Shown here: positions 22,688 through 35,126 of the stretch, in pieces
Numbering within the stretch: position 1 is the stretch's first letter
Layout: the number at the start of each line of letters is the position of its first letter
Origin: Lytechinus variegatus
Lineage: Eukaryota > Echinodermata > Echinoidea > Temnopleuroida > Toxopneustidae
Reading direction: 5' to 3'
Length of the DNA: 64,000 bases
NCBI RefSeq assembly: GCF_018143015.1
Contig: NC_054743.1
Span: 26,969,934-27,033,933, forward strand
The notes under the pieces: model-generated
What the model saw: the letters and a program-made list of their open reading frames with translations, nothing else
Told to the model about the DNA's origin: nothing
The model's database searches: none
Translations under genes and position numbers: made by a program

Positions 22688-23758
22688 TTTAAATGATGTA
22701 TGACCCCATCAGAAATAAGCCTTCTCGGCTTTTATGGGCTATCCTGTCAAGGTATCTTTTTTATACTTCACATTATTCATGTACTTGTTATATTTTGCCT
22801 GACAAATAAAATCAATCAATAAATCAATTTGGAGAGTATAAAATTACCTAGAATCAATCAAGGTATAATTTTTTGGCACGGATTCTTACTATTTGAAAAG
22901 CTAAAACATATAAATTGGTCTTGTAATGTTTACACGATTGCTATCTTTAATGTTTAAAAAAAATCCTGAAAGAAAACTGAAACTGATGTTTAACTTTAAG
23001 AGCTAGAAGTGAAAACAGTGCCATTTTCAAATGTGAGCTCAGACTCTCACTGCGTGTAACCAGTAGGTATACATAATACTTTTATTAGTATATTGTAACA
23101 ATTTTTTAAAATTCCATTTTGTTTATCAAATATTTAACATGGTAACCATATTAAAGAAGGAGGCCAAACTTCCTTGTCATGCTAGTCATGTATGCGGTTT
23201 ATCAACGTCAATGCCACTGAAATGTTACTTTAAACCATCATCTCATTTCTTTTCTATCGTTTATCCTCATTAAAAAAAACACATTGTGGCATAGGATGCG
23301 AAGGAGTCTGATTACAGAATATTGTCACAGTATAATTTATTCTTGGAAAAAATAGTGAAGTCCAATTCAGAAGCACAATTAATACAGGGGCTGAACTGAA
23401 GCCCCCCCCCCCCGTTGTTCGGGGCCCCTAAAAACATGATGAAATAACATCACGATGAGTATTACGTTGATCAGGAAATGACAATAACTGTGAGAAAGGA
23501 TGACAGAGGAGAGTTAAGGAGATAAATACCAATTTTGTTCTTCGTAATAGACTATATTCAATCATTCATTTGTTTCATACAGCATGGATTTCTTTTATGT
23601 TCCAAAAGAGACAGTTGAAAAAGAAATTGTTTGTGCTTCTGTTATCATGATAATGATCTCTAAGTCTGTTAACAGGGAAGAATAAAACCGGGAAATTCCT
23701 GCTCGAGATATTACCTTATGAATAAACCCTAACATGCCCTTATTAAAGGCCAAAGTCA
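22688..23758. other. Intergenic, nothing recognised
   Basis: AT-rich, with one poly-C run near 23400. No gene or repeat family was identified. Confidence 0.45.
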
Positions 23759-23911
23759 CCAGGGGCCCGTTGCAGAAAGAGTTGCGTTTAAACGCAAGTT
23801 AAAAAATCAAACGCAAGTCCCAAATGCGCGCTGTTGATTGGTTGAAAATCAAGTTGCGCATGATTTTTAGAGTTGCGATTGATTGCAACTCTTTCTGCAA
23901 CGGGCCCCAGG
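23759..23911. mobile_element. GGGCCCGTTGCAGAAAG foldback element, copy 1
   Basis: About 150 bp bounded by AGGGGCCCGTTGCAGAAAG and its reverse complement CTTTCTGCAACGGGCCCC. The inner halves carry inverted GTTGCG and AAACGCAA words. Other copies lie at 29337, 51081 and 55069. Too short to code; a MITE-like family. Confidence 0.8.
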
Positions 23912-24056
23912 CAACATAATGATTTAAACAATCAGAGAACGATCAGACAAGCATAATGCTTCATCGAATTCAGATCATGTAAAATGAGAAAGTTTAAGGC
24001 ATTTGAAGTTTAGCCTAGTATCACTTATAGTCTAATAAATTTTAGAAATCCTGGTG

Positions 24057-24163
24057 ATTATTATTATCATTATTATTATCATCATCATTATTATCATTAA
24101 AATTACTATAATTATTACTGTTGTTGTTGTTATCATCATCATTATCATCATTACTGTAATTTA
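24057..24163. repeat. TTA/ATC trinucleotide tract
   Basis: TATTATTATCATC-type repeats, partly GTT, of about 105 bases. Confidence 0.75.
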
Positions 24164-25573
24164 TTACATTATTTCTTAGACTATAATAATAATAATGGTA
24201 TTTTATTACTGTTCGCAGCAAGAGCTGAATTGTACAGAACTTTTACATACAAAAACAGCATTAAACATAACAGTATCAAAATAGAATTATAAAAATACAC
24301 AAAGCATAAAAAATCTACTATCATTAATACTTCGGGGGTTAATATGAATCAACAGAATATTTTCAAATATAGGTAACTGCAGAGGTTTCAAATTTTGCTT
24401 AAGACTTTAGACTTAACAAAGTTATTCTTTCTTCTATTCCACTTCCTCTATTTTCCTCGGAACTTTCCAAGTATCTTAGCTGCCATTACAAACTTCTATG
24501 AAAGTTTTGATAATTTATAGCCACGTTGTATATGTTCCACGAATAACGAGTGGGCGGACCCATCCCCCTCCATCTCCTTCTCCGACCCCCCCCCACTTCC
24601 TCCCACACTCTCTCTCCATCTCTCTCCCTCTCTCCCATCTGAAATCAACATCATGCCACTCCGCTCATCCGCTCTACACATTCCGATCGCATATTTCTAC
24701 TGATACACCAACAGCCAATATAAACAGTCGTGTATACCGCTCCCCATTCTCTGGCACTCTCTCTTCTCAACATCATGTTAGCAGGAATCATAAGGTATTG
24801 GTGATGACGACGACGATGTTGTTGAAGTAGTCCATGATTGCGTGTTCGACGACATCGGTAAGGACGACAGCACGCGGTAATCAACAATAGGCCTACAGAC
24901 GTCAAAAAGACAAGATGCGCTCCTTGAGTTTTTACCCTGAGATAACCAAGATTATAATCGTCTGCTAAAGCATCACAGACTGTACTTTCGCTCTTCACAT
25001 TCAAACTCTCATTGAGCGCTTTCTAATAAACAACACAACGTACGTGCGGGAGATATGTTGCAAATGGTATTCCAGGGTGCACGCGTGATCATATTGCTTA
25101 TTTCTTTATCCGGATATTAATATCAGCAAAGTTAACATTGACTGTCAGTATTACTTTCAATGTGTGAGTGCACAGACGTTGTCATAAATTTCCTACAATA
25201 ATCCTGGAACTCTAGCCAACGCCAATACCAAATTGCCCAAGTGATATACGTGACTTTTGCTCAGTTAGTGTGGATGATAATGGAAAGCATTATATCGTAG
25301 ACGTCTTTTCACTCTTGCCTCAATTTCTTTATCGTATCTTCGTCTATTTCGGGTAAGTTAATTAGATGAGCTTCTTGATGTCATGTTTACTAGATAACCA
25401 TACTGCATGCCATCGTAAGTAATGTCATGACCAATCCCTTGCATAGTTTTAGAAGATTATATTTTACATAAAGTTCATGAAATATATTTCCTTTCTCAAT
25501 TTATCCCACATTTTTTCACCATCCTTATTATCAACTGCATAATGATATTCATCAGTATTTGTATGCAAAATGT
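24164..25573. other. Intergenic, no supported gene
   Basis: A minus-strand frame at 24651-25004 (117 residues) contains a hydrophobic stretch, LVFLTSVGLLLITACC, followed by a basic run. It resembles no family I know and has no convincing splice context, so it is not called as a gene. C/T-rich sequence lies at 24560-24640. Confidence 0.4.
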
Positions 25574-26121
25574 ACACTGTAAAAACTGTAGTGTTAAAAC
25601 TGACACAATTGGTGTTAATAGAGGACCACACCCTGAGGTGTTAAAATTACACCCTAGAGATTGAACATAACACCAAAGAGTGTAAATGTAACAACCAAAG
25701 GTGTTGTAATAACACCTATGGGTGTAAAACTAACACCACCAATTTAACACCGGTGTAAAATAACTGGTGTGGCCCTCTATGCAGGGGCGGAAATCTCTCC
25801 CAAAAGGTAGGGGGGACAAGGGTCTGGAAAATTTGACAAGCCAAAAAAAAAAGGCTATTACCTAAAATTTTAGGTCATTTCGACGAAAATATATTTGACA
25901 AGCAAAAAAAAAAAGTCATCTCGTCCCAAAACGCACGTTTTATTCCCATTTTGAGTTACGTATTTCTTAGCATCACCAAAGACCCAAAATAGTAGGGGGG
26001 ACATTTGATATTGTGCCCCCCCCTACTATTTTGAGTAGGGGGGACACGTCCCCCCTGTCCCCCCTGGGATTTCCGTCCATGCCTCTATGTACACCGGTTA
26101 ACACCACAGTTTTTGCTGTGT
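25574..26121. mobile_element. GGTGTTA-repeat element, copy 1, interrupted
   Basis: Ends are ACACTGTAAAAACTGTAGTG and the reverse complement of ACACAGCAAAAACTGTGGTG. The body is built of spaced GGTGTTA and TAACACC words. Without the 300-bp insertion at 25782-26081 and its 8-bp target duplication, it is about 240 bp and matches the copies at 43238 and 53936. It is in the opposite orientation to those two. Confidence 0.8.
25782..26081. mobile_element. 300-bp hAT-like MITE nested in the GGTGTTA element
   Basis: CCTCTATG lies at 25774-25781 and 26082-26089 and occurs once in the uninterrupted copies, so it is a true 8-bp target duplication. Ends are CAGGGGCGGAAATC and GATTTCCGTCCATG. The interior has AAAAAAAAAA and GGGGGG runs and no coding potential. 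The 8-bp duplication and terminal sequence fit hAT. Confidence 0.85.
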
Positions 26122-27810
26122 AGGCCTATATTGTGCTCATATTTCAGTCGTAAACATTTTGTTGATTTGTTTATGTTTGTACATAAAGTGCTCGATGTAA
26201 TCGTGGTGAAATCAACCCACGATGATCATGCCTGCAGGGGCGGGGTCGCAGGGGACAGGGGCGTCGGCCCATGTATTACCTTTGAAGATATAGATGGGGG
26301 GAATGGTATAAAAGTATAGAGAAAATAAGTGTGAAAAAGTAGATAGAAAGATGATTAAAAAACAGAGTCAGTTGGGTTGGTGACTTGGTGTGGATTCCTA
26401 CCACACTCCTATTTTTTTGTTCAATATGAGAAGAAAATGGATCTGTGTCGTCTTGGACCCCAATTAGGCCTACGCCGGCGACATCTCCAACTATTTCATA
26501 AATTCACAGTCGACCGGGTATGATATCGATGTTTTCAGACCCCCCCCCCAGTCCCTTTGCATAGTCATGCAAAGTTGTTCCATTTCCTCCTCTCTCCGGC
26601 TCCCCTCCCCCCCCCCTTCTCCAATATTTTCCCATAAGTCTGTACCTATCTCGGGTCTGCGAGATTTTATTACTTCTTGGGAGAGTCTGTTACGATCCGT
26701 GCTTTAGCTGAAGACGGGAGGGGGGATTAAATCTGTATAAAATAAGAATGTATAAGAACATACAAAACAAGGGAATTTCCCTGTTTTAATGTAAAGACAA
26801 GTAGGAGAGGAAAATCGGTTTGCTGAAATAACAAGCTTCGAAAGAAATGAGGGGGATGGGGTAGAGGGAGTACGTATTTCCCCCTAAATTATCTACTAGT
26901 ATTGCACTTAGTGATTTGAACCTGTAGTGGGTTATTGGATTGTCTTGTGGAGCCATATTAGGGCTAACCTAGGCTCTATTAAAAGGGATATTATCATGAC
27001 TATCCTTGTCTTGTCGTACACCGTTCTTTTCACCCCCCCCCCCCCCCGCAAACAGCATTGGTCAAATTAAATTACCAATGAGTTGATATATGCATGTGGT
27101 ATTTTATGCTGGTATTGTGTTTTTTATTCAATAATGTAAAAAGGAAGCAGGAAATATGGCTCTTAATTGACTTGAAAAATATACTTGAAATTGAATATTC
27201 GATTTTGCGTACATTATAATATTGAATATATTTCACTTCCTCTAAATAACAAAATTCAGCATTAATAAACATAATAGACATCCATAATACACAGACCTGT
27301 AAAAGTGTCGATCATGGTGTTATACTAATATCTGACAGTTGACATTTTATCACAATATTTAATTTTTGGGGGGTGTGGGGGTAAAATCATATTCAATTAT
27401 GATCATGATTTGGTTGTGTTATTCGTAAGATATTATAGGGACTGAAAATTTAGGAGAGTCTTGACAAGAATGGGTACTCCCTGTGTACTTTTTAAAGACA
27501 TTGCTTGATAATATTGATCATAACTTACACGTCCATTAGAAATATGCGACATTGAGTAGAGTATGATGTTAATAGAGAAAGAAACCTTATCACTTTGAGT
27601 GCATTCAAGCCAAGGAGTAAAACGTAGGATGAGCATGAGAACTTCCAACCTAAAAACTATGTATGTACAGTATGCGGTATATTATGGAGGCTATCAGTAT
27701 GTAGGATAATAGTTCGAAATGCGAAGCGAGTGATCTGAGCCGACCTCATTGTACTGTCTCTACAAGGTGTTCAAAAAAAAAAAGAACACAATACACATCT
27801 TTGCAGAAAA
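26122..27810. other. Intergenic, poly-C runs, nothing recognised
   Basis: C-homopolymers occur near 26541, 26608 and 27034. Short reading frames at 26113-26319 and 27072-27281 resemble nothing known. Confidence 0.45.
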
Positions 27811-28550
27811 CGATGAGGACGATGATGATGATGGTAGTGATGGTGTTGGTAGTGATGGTGGTGGTGATGATGATGAAGATGTTGCAGCTGCTGCTGATAA
27901 TGATAATGGTGGTTGTGGTGGTGATGGTGGTGGTAGAGATGATGATGATGGTAATGGTGGTGTTGATGGTGGTGGTTATGGAGATGGTGGTAGTGGTGGT
28001 GGCAATGGTTGTGGTGGTGGTGTTGGTGATGGTGGTGTTGGTGATGGTGATGATGGTGATGATGATGATAGTGGTGATTGAGATGGTGATGTTGGTGGTG
28101 GAAAAAGTTGTGGTGGTGGTGATGGTGGATGATGATGTGGATGATAATGATGATGGTGCTGATGTAGTGATGATGATGATGATGGTAGTGGTGATGGTGG
28201 TGGTGGTAGTGATGATGATGGTAATGGTGGTGGTGTTGGTGGTGATGGTGGTAGTGATGGTGGCAATGGTTGTGGTGGTGGTGGCAATGGTTGTGGTGGT
28301 GATGGTGGTGGTGATGATGATGTTGGTGGTGGTTATGGCAGTGGAGGTGATGATGGACATGGTGGTGGTAGTAGTGATGATGATGATAATGGTTGTGGTG
28401 GTGGTGATGATGATGATGGTGGTAATGGTGGTGGTAGTAGTGATGATGATGATAATGGTTGTGGTGGTGGTTATGATGATGATGGTGGTGGTGATGGTGG
28501 TGGTGAGGGAGATGGTGGTGACAGCGGCTGTGGCGGCGATGGTGTTGGTT
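27811..28550. repeat. 740-bp GAT/GGT trinucleotide array
   Basis: Nearly uninterrupted GATGATGGTGGT-type repeats with rare AGT, GCA and TTG variants. It produces long frames in four phases encoding runs such as Met/Val, Asp/Gly or His/Tyr. These lack any start context, splice sites or non-repetitive sequence, so none is called as coding. Confidence 0.95.
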
Positions 28551-28718
28551 GTCATGTTTCAATTAGCTTAGTTCAAGTTATGTGATTTAATTTGAAAAAG
28601 AGATTTGAATAAAGTATTAAAATTAGGCCTGTGTGACCTTCAATATATTGATAGATGAAACTACATCGTTTATTACTAATATTATTGTTACCATATCATC
28701 ATCACCATTATCATCATC

Positions 28719-28733
28719 ATATACTGCTGCTGT

Positions 28734-28788
<55 letters not shown>

Positions 28789-28789
28789 G

Positions 28790-28830
<41 letters not shown>

Positions 28831-28832
28831 GT

Positions 28833-28899
<67 letters not shown>

Positions 28900-29021
28900 G
28901 TTACTACTACTACTACTACTATTACTACTACTACTGCTACTACTATACTACTCGTACTTCTACTGCTACCACTACTACTACTACTACTACTACCACCACT
29001 ACTACAACTACCACTACTGCA
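28719..29021. repeat. 300-bp CTA (ACT) trinucleotide array
   Basis: Long ACT repeats with occasional GCT, GTT and CCA variants, about 170 bases after the GAT/GGT array. The poly-Thr, poly-Leu and poly-Val frames are artefacts. Confidence 0.95.
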
Positions 29022-29336
29022 TAGATCTACTTTATTTGAAATCATGACATTCCATGAATTTCATATTGCGAAAGTCATAGGCCCCTACTAAGTTATGCAA
29101 ACATTTTCCTAAAAACAACAAGATATTTTTTTTCAACAGAAAATTTACATTTCATATATTTTTTGCGGAACACCCTATGATAATAGTAAACTAAACCCTC
29201 ATGAACGACATTCATTGCATAGCTGTAATGTCGAGGGACAGATTGGTAGTAAATTAGATTTGATGTCTATAACGCTTTACCATGGCCAGACCCAAACAGA
29301 TGGGAGTATGTCATGTCTGGCTGGTCGCTATCGAGC
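29022..29336. other. Intergenic, nothing recognised
   Basis: AT-rich sequence between the CTA array and a foldback element. No gene. Confidence 0.45.
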
Positions 29337-29489
29337 CAGGGGGCCCGTTGCAGAAAGAGTTGCAATCAACCGCAACTCTAAAAATCACGCGTAACTTGAT
29401 TTTCCAACCAATCAGCAGCGCGCATTTGGGACTTGCGATTGATTTTTTGACTTGCATTTAAACGCAACTCTTTCTGCTACGGACCCCTG
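29337..29489. mobile_element. GGGCCCGTTGCAGAAAG foldback element, copy 2
   Basis: Begins CAGGGGGCCCGTTGCAGAAAG and ends CTTTCTGCTACGGACCCCTG. The internal order (CGCGCATTTGGGACTTGCG) is the reverse complement of copy 1, so it is inserted in the opposite orientation. Confidence 0.8.
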
Positions 29490-29976
29490 CACAAGAAAGA
29501 AGAAGAGAGAACATAGTAACTTTGGAATAGCATCCGGTTCATGTTTGGCCCAACGATATTATCTAATTATTCGAACAAAGATGCTCAATTGTAAAGTTGT
29601 ATGATTATTTTTGTGAAGTCAAATATATTTTTCTCCTCCGACAATGTTTAAAATATGGCTGCCCTACTCCTACGATATTGTGAAAAGGCAATCATTTGTT
29701 ATGGTCCAGTCGAGAGTTTTTTTTTATCCTGGAATATACATTAATTAGATTAAAATGTTTGATATTTCATGTAATATAATACAAAAAGGAAGGAATAGTG
29801 ACTATGGATTCCATGACATCTGCTTCGGTTATTGCTTCGCTATCAATTTCACACCGGGATTTCACTTACTAATTTCAAACAACTAATTAATCCTGGCTTC
29901 AATATACTACCGTACACTAAACCCAACCCTAAAGCATTACAACCTTAACGTTAACTTACCCTAACCCCAAACACTA
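29490..29976. other. Intergenic, nothing recognised
   Basis: AT-rich. Contains CCCTAA-like words near 29920-29970, too irregular to call telomeric repeats. Confidence 0.4.
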
Positions 29977-30315
29977 GCGTACCTATATACGGGGGGGGGG
30001 GCAGTCTGCCCCCTGACGAGCCACAACCATGCAAAGGACGTATCCCTGCCCCCCCCCCCTGACGAGCTTGAAAGACCTTTATTGCCCCCCCCCCCTGACG
30101 AGTTTGAAGACCTTTATTGCCCCCTCCCCCTGACAATTTTTTTTTGGCTTGTCATTTTTTTTCTGGTACGAAATCCTTTATTTGTGATTGAAGACCTTTT
30201 TTTCTGATACAAAAACATTTTTTTTTGTGATTGAAGACCTTTTTTTTTTGCTTGTCAATTTTTTTGGCGGACGTTTTTGCCCCCCCCCCTGTGAAAAATC
30301 CTAGGTACGCCACTG
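29977..30315. mobile_element. C-run/TGACGAG element with internal tandem units
   Basis: Ends look inverted: TAGCGTACCTA on the left and TAGGTACGCCA on the right. Inside are about three units of CCCCCTGACGAG plus TTGAAGACCTTTATTGCC, then degenerate GATTGAAGACCTTTTTTT units. Similar TTGTCATTTTTTT words occur near 25900, 31800 and 35230. Non-coding; family unknown. Confidence 0.5.
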
Positions 30316-30459
30316 ACCCGCAACCCAATATCTCAGATTTTAAAAAGCCTGGATCAATAATTTTCAGAATCAGAATTATGTCGTATCACCGAGTATTGTG
30401 CCCTTGCTAATTTGCATCCTGCCCGTGCGGTGCATTCTCGAACTTTATTTTGTAAAAAA

Positions 30460-30592
30460 AAAACGATATTGAGTTGTTTACATTTTACGTCTGATTTTGA
30501 ACAATTTTACAGTAATATACTTATTCGTTTTTGTCTCTCCCTCTCTCTTTTTATTCAAATCAAATTATTCCCGGGGTAGACTTGACCTTTAA
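30460..30592. mobile_element. TTAA-type MITE fragment
   Basis: The right end GGGGTAGACTTGACCTTTAA matches the right ends at 42312 and 4077. The left half is missing. Confidence 0.5.
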
Positions 30593-30848
30593 GAAAAAAC
30601 ATCGTCCTGCATACATGTATTTTGAACTTCCTTAGATGGCCCCCTGCTCAACATTCTCGTTGATGCTAATCAATATAGGAGGCCATGCTGAAACTGAAGT
30701 ATAGTACTTGAGAACTCTTGACCTCACGGAGGGACCTATATGCTAGGAAAAAAGGAATATGTAAACAAGAATTTAGGCATATACACCGTGTGTGAAAATA
30801 CATGAGCTGAAGCAACAACCTCAATTATCATAAAATAGGCCAACATCG

Positions 30849-31107
30849 CAGGGGCCGCGGAACCGGGGGGGGGGGGTTCAGCCCCCACTTTTTTCCAACA
30901 CCGTGTATAAAAATGTTAAAATGACCATATGATTGTGATTTTTTGCATGGTCAGCCCCCCCCCCACTTTGGAAACCGTTCCGTGGCTCCTGTTTTGAAAT
31001 TGTGGGTGTGGGGGGGGGGCTGACCATGCAATAATGTACAACAAGATGGTATGGAGGGGGCTGAAGTGAGGAACAACCCTCCCCCCCCCCCGTTTCCGCC
31101 GCCCCTG
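30849..31107. mobile_element. CAGGGG-ended poly-G/C inverted-repeat element
   Basis: Left end CAGGGGCCGCGGAACCGGGGG, truncated here to its key bases CAGGGGC and GGAACC; the right end finishes GTTTCCGCCGCCCCTG. An internal CAGCCCCC/GGGGGCTGA pair and TTGCATGGTC/GACCATGCA pair are also inverted. No clear target duplication. The flanks at about 30782-30812 and 31108-31138 are themselves similar (CACCGTGTGTGA...ATGAGCTGA). Confidence 0.6.
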
Positions 31108-34100
31108 CACCGTGTGTGAGAGTAAATCAATGAGCTGAGTTTAATTATTTCGTAAAATTGAACAGCAACATTAGAGAAATAATAATAATTTGATTGCAGA
31201 AAAAACACACAAAAGTATTTTATTTATTTTATTTATTTATTTATTTATTCATTTATTCATTCATTTGTTTATTTACTTCGTTTTGTTTCCCCATAGTAAC
31301 CCCGTCAGTGGACTAAGCCCTGTTTTTCTTGGGGGGCACTGTTCTGCACTGTGAAATTAAACTAGTTATTCATAATTCACGCATGAAGGCAGAGCCTCTC
31401 AGAGGTATAGGAGATAGCTCTAATGGATTGTTAAATTGGTCATCAAAATTAATCCGAAAATATGAAAATGAAACAGCAATATATATAGGCCTACATAATA
31501 GTCAAACCATTCATTGTTTTGCAATATTTCATGAATTTCAATGATTATAGTAGTGATGAACTGTTGTTAAATATCGAATTTCATAAAACATGTAAAATCT
31601 CTCGTTTGGGTCACATTAATAATATAAGTTTGCATGGGGAGTCACTCCATATATCGAAATTTACTTTTAAAAGAAATGTGAAACTTGAAATTCCACATGA
31701 TTAATTGCTAAAATTAAATACATGTAGAAACAATTAAAAAGAATTGAGAAATGTAAGCAAAATGACCAAATATTTGTCAACCTTTTTTTCTTAACAAATT
31801 TTTTCGGGACAAAAATAGCGGTCATTTTGTAGTGAAAACCTTTTTTTCTTTGCTTGTAAAATTTAGATCAGCACCCCTGTTAGAATATTGTTTCCAGGGC
31901 CCTGAAATACGACACAATTGACTCACTATAGTTTTCAGGCCCTACACTAATACGTTAAGTGTATGAAAATTTTTGTAAACCTAGAATCTTCGACTGAAAG
32001 TTTGTTGCTTCCTTGTTTCTAAACAGTTATGCGAATTTAAAGGGGAAGTTCACCCTGACACAAATGTTATTGTAAGAATAGCTGAAAAAAATATTGGTGA
32101 TGGTTTGAGGAAATTCAATCAAAGATTTATTTTCAAAAGTTTATTTTTTTACTTGTGACTTCACATGCGATTAGCTTCACATATATCGTGAATTAATTAA
32201 ATCCGTCGAGTGGAGTGGAAGCAAAAACTCCCAATTAACTTCAGAAAAAAGGGGTCGAGTTCGATCGAAATAACTTGAACCACGACTCATGACAGAGATA
32301 ATGTGTCAAAATAAAGCAACCTGCAGCAAAATGAAGCAACCTGAACAATTAACGATGGGCATCAATGGGTTTCAATAATCAGTAAAATTGTAAAATTTTA
32401 ATGAAAATAATGACTTCAGCTGAGCAGGAATATGCCTATTTTGATTGAATGATTTAATTTTCATTTATCATAAACCATTATTTTATTTTATTATCATTCG
32501 TGTTCATGCCGTGAAATGAAAGCGAAATAAATCAAAATCAATGGTGTAACACAAGTTTACTTCAAAATCAGTTACGATAATACATCACGCTTGTTTCATT
32601 TATAGCTAGGGCAGTCACGTGGTAGTGAGCTAGTCTGCAAGCACAGACTCAAATTTATAACAAAAAAACAATACCAGGTCTAGGGTAGAGACTAGGACTA
32701 ACTACATTATGTGTGTCTTTAATCATAAGCCATAGTCCATGGGTAAATCTAGTCTCACCATTCAGACTCTGCATTAAGCGCTACAAGAAAACCAAAGGTG
32801 CCTGCAGACTGAGCTGTCTATCTCATTGTTCTCGCCACAGTGCTGGGAGAGAAACAGAGTGCCCTTAAATGGACATGTCTGTCTCCAAGGACAGTTATGA
32901 CAGAAACTAAAACATTCATTTATTGATATGGTTGCAATATTTTCGAAGCTATCCTTGTCATGTGCATGATCTACCAGATAATTAGTGTTAAATTACTTTC
33001 ATTATAAATCTTCAGATGTATTTAAAGTTTTAATTTCATTTTCAGTCTGATGTGGCCTTGAGATTTTTTTTCACGTTTGAAGGTTGAATTATTATTTTAT
33101 CATGAAAATAATCCTACTTCCACTGGATGACCAGTATACTATCTTGGTAGTGTTTCCATCCATCAGCATATTTCAAGTATACACTATAAAAAAATACAAT
33201 CATTATCCTTCAACAGTTGAGTACAGATGGGGTCTTGGGACCGCTTGCCCTCCCCCTCCAAAATGTTCACGATCAAGAAAAAAGAGAAAAAAAAGAAAAG
33301 GAAAGAGAGAAGGCTGAAATATGATATTATTTTCTGAATTGTATGTAAATATCTATTTCAAAACTGGATTTTGGTAATAAAAATATCGAAATATTTGCTT
33401 GCTTCGCTCGCTCGCACCTTTGTATAAGTTTTGCCCTATACGCCATATCACGCCCTCTATAAAATGTAGGCTCATTTCAAAGACTCATAGTTAACATACA
33501 TTTCGTTACAAAATGAAAATGAATCTATAAGATATCACCTTTTTTTATATTTCATTATAACTTTAATGCATGCAAGAAAGAAAAGGTGTCAGCTTATACT
33601 TATTAGGCCTACTCACAACCATAACATTAATTGTGATTTCTAAAATTATTTGTTGTAATTTCATCATTTTATCTCACGGATGCAGATTTTGTTTCGTTTT
33701 TGTTAAACATTTCTTTTCAACAAATAAATGTTGAATCTTGAATCTCGAAATGATTCAGTGTTCATGCAAGGGTCATGCGGGTGGGGGGATCGATGGGGCT
33801 ACTGGCGAAGAAAGGGTAGAAAGCAGATGGAGCAATAAGCATATAGCTGTTCACGGAGCGTATCAAGAGGACATTATGAGTTTATAATGAGCGACATCTG
33901 TGTCTGATATACCTAATAGATTCAACAGACATTAATTAATCAGTGCTGTTTCTCAACGCTCAAACAAGGCATCGTCGTCGAATAGAGAGCATAGGCTGTG
34001 TTTCTTGTCGAAAGCTATGGCGTTAGATCTTTCTCCTTGCACGTAATCATGTCTGGACAACAATATTCCGCATTTATTTGATTTTCGGCATTAATATAAA

Positions 34101-34996
34101 AATTATATTAACGTTTCTTTCATTTTGAAATTGGACTATAAATGAAAGATAATTTATTGTAAGGGGCGGTTTTTTTTTATTTGTTTTTGTGTTGTTCTGT
34201 TTTTAGTGTTTGTGCTTTAGGGGGGGGGTTGGGGGCAGGCAATATTTTCCTTAACCAGAACCAAGCAATAAAACCGTATTCTCCAGACATTTACAGATAA
34301 ACCTTCATTCTACGTGCATTATCATGAATTATTGTTTATGAAACCATGGACTTTAAAACAAAATAATATTGTAGTATACAACCCAGTGGCGTATAACAAA
34401 TTACAAACCTCGACAAGAGGGGCAAACACTTTCTGACATGCATGCAGCAAAAAATAAAATGAATTAATAATAAATGAATAACTACAATAATTTAAAAGGC
34501 CACCAAATTCTGTCGGGGGTATACTTTCCCCATCGAAATTCCTTAAAGCCGCACCAGCTATGTGAAATGCCATTTTTCTGTGCTTTTGTACATATGGTTT
34601 ACAGGTATAGAATTTCTCGGCAAAAAAGGCCCAGCATTTCTTTAATGCTCGTTAGGGGCTTGTTAAATATTTCAAGAGCGATATAAAAGATTTCATTCCA
34701 CTCTCTATAGGCACTTGATACTAGTTTGATGTATTTTCCAGTACAATTATGCCCTATCTGATAATTGAATTTGAACGATACACGTCAATCGGAGATACAT
34801 GATTGTATAGTCTTATGTTTGGATGCTGCCTAAGTATGAAGGGTACATTGAACTACCCCCCCCCCTATTTTCTATTCATATGCATATATACGTTAAAGGG
34901 CGACTGTCCATATATTTTTTTTTCAAGTGAAAACACTTTTTAAAAAAGGATAAAAATATTGTCCATTTAGGGGGGGGTTCATGTTGGGGCACATCT
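31108..34996. other. Intergenic, no supported gene
   Basis: Contains an ATTT tetranucleotide tract at about 31213-31277 and a TTAA-type MITE fragment at 32037. Frames at 31329-31704, 33084-33317 and 34322-34686 resemble no protein. Upstream noncoding exons of the PH gene could lie here but cannot be recognised. Confidence 0.4.
32037..32190 (+). mobile_element. TTAA-type MITE fragment
   Basis: Starts TTAAAGGGGAAGTTCACCC and continues with AATAGCTGAAAAAAATATTG and GGTTTGAGGAAATTCAAT, matching the left half of the element at 3595. The right half is missing. Confidence 0.65.
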
Positions 34997-35126
34997 GGGG
35001 CTCGTGACACAAAGGTTAACGATTAATCGTACGCTTGATTTTAACGATTGATTGTACATTGGAGTCAATGGAATCAATCGTAGAAAAATGTTCTACGATC
35101 ATTGCTAAGCTTTGTGTTACGGGCCC
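34997..35126. mobile_element. GGGGCTCGTGACACAAAG foldback element
   Basis: About 130 bp between GGGGCTCGTGACACAAAG and the inverted CTTTGTGTTACGGGCCC. Interior words CGATTAATCG and AATCAATCGTAG are also arranged as a weak hairpin. The ends are similar in plan to the GGGCCCGTTGCAGAAAG family but the body differs. Confidence 0.65.

Noticed and set aside
24651..25004. 117-residue minus-strand frame with a possible membrane segment
   Set aside because: No recognisable family, no splice or promoter context, and a low-complexity 5' neighbour. It may be chance; I would revisit with transcript data.
27746..28571. Long frames of 256-269 residues on both strands
   Set aside because: They are readings of a GAT/GGT microsatellite. 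Open frames on both strands and in several phases are expected for triplet repeats with no stop codon.
28623..29091. Poly-Thr, poly-Leu and poly-Val frames
   Set aside because: Artefacts of the ACT array.
29900..29970. Telomere-like CCCTAA words
   Set aside because: Irregular and few; likely chance in AT-rich sequence.
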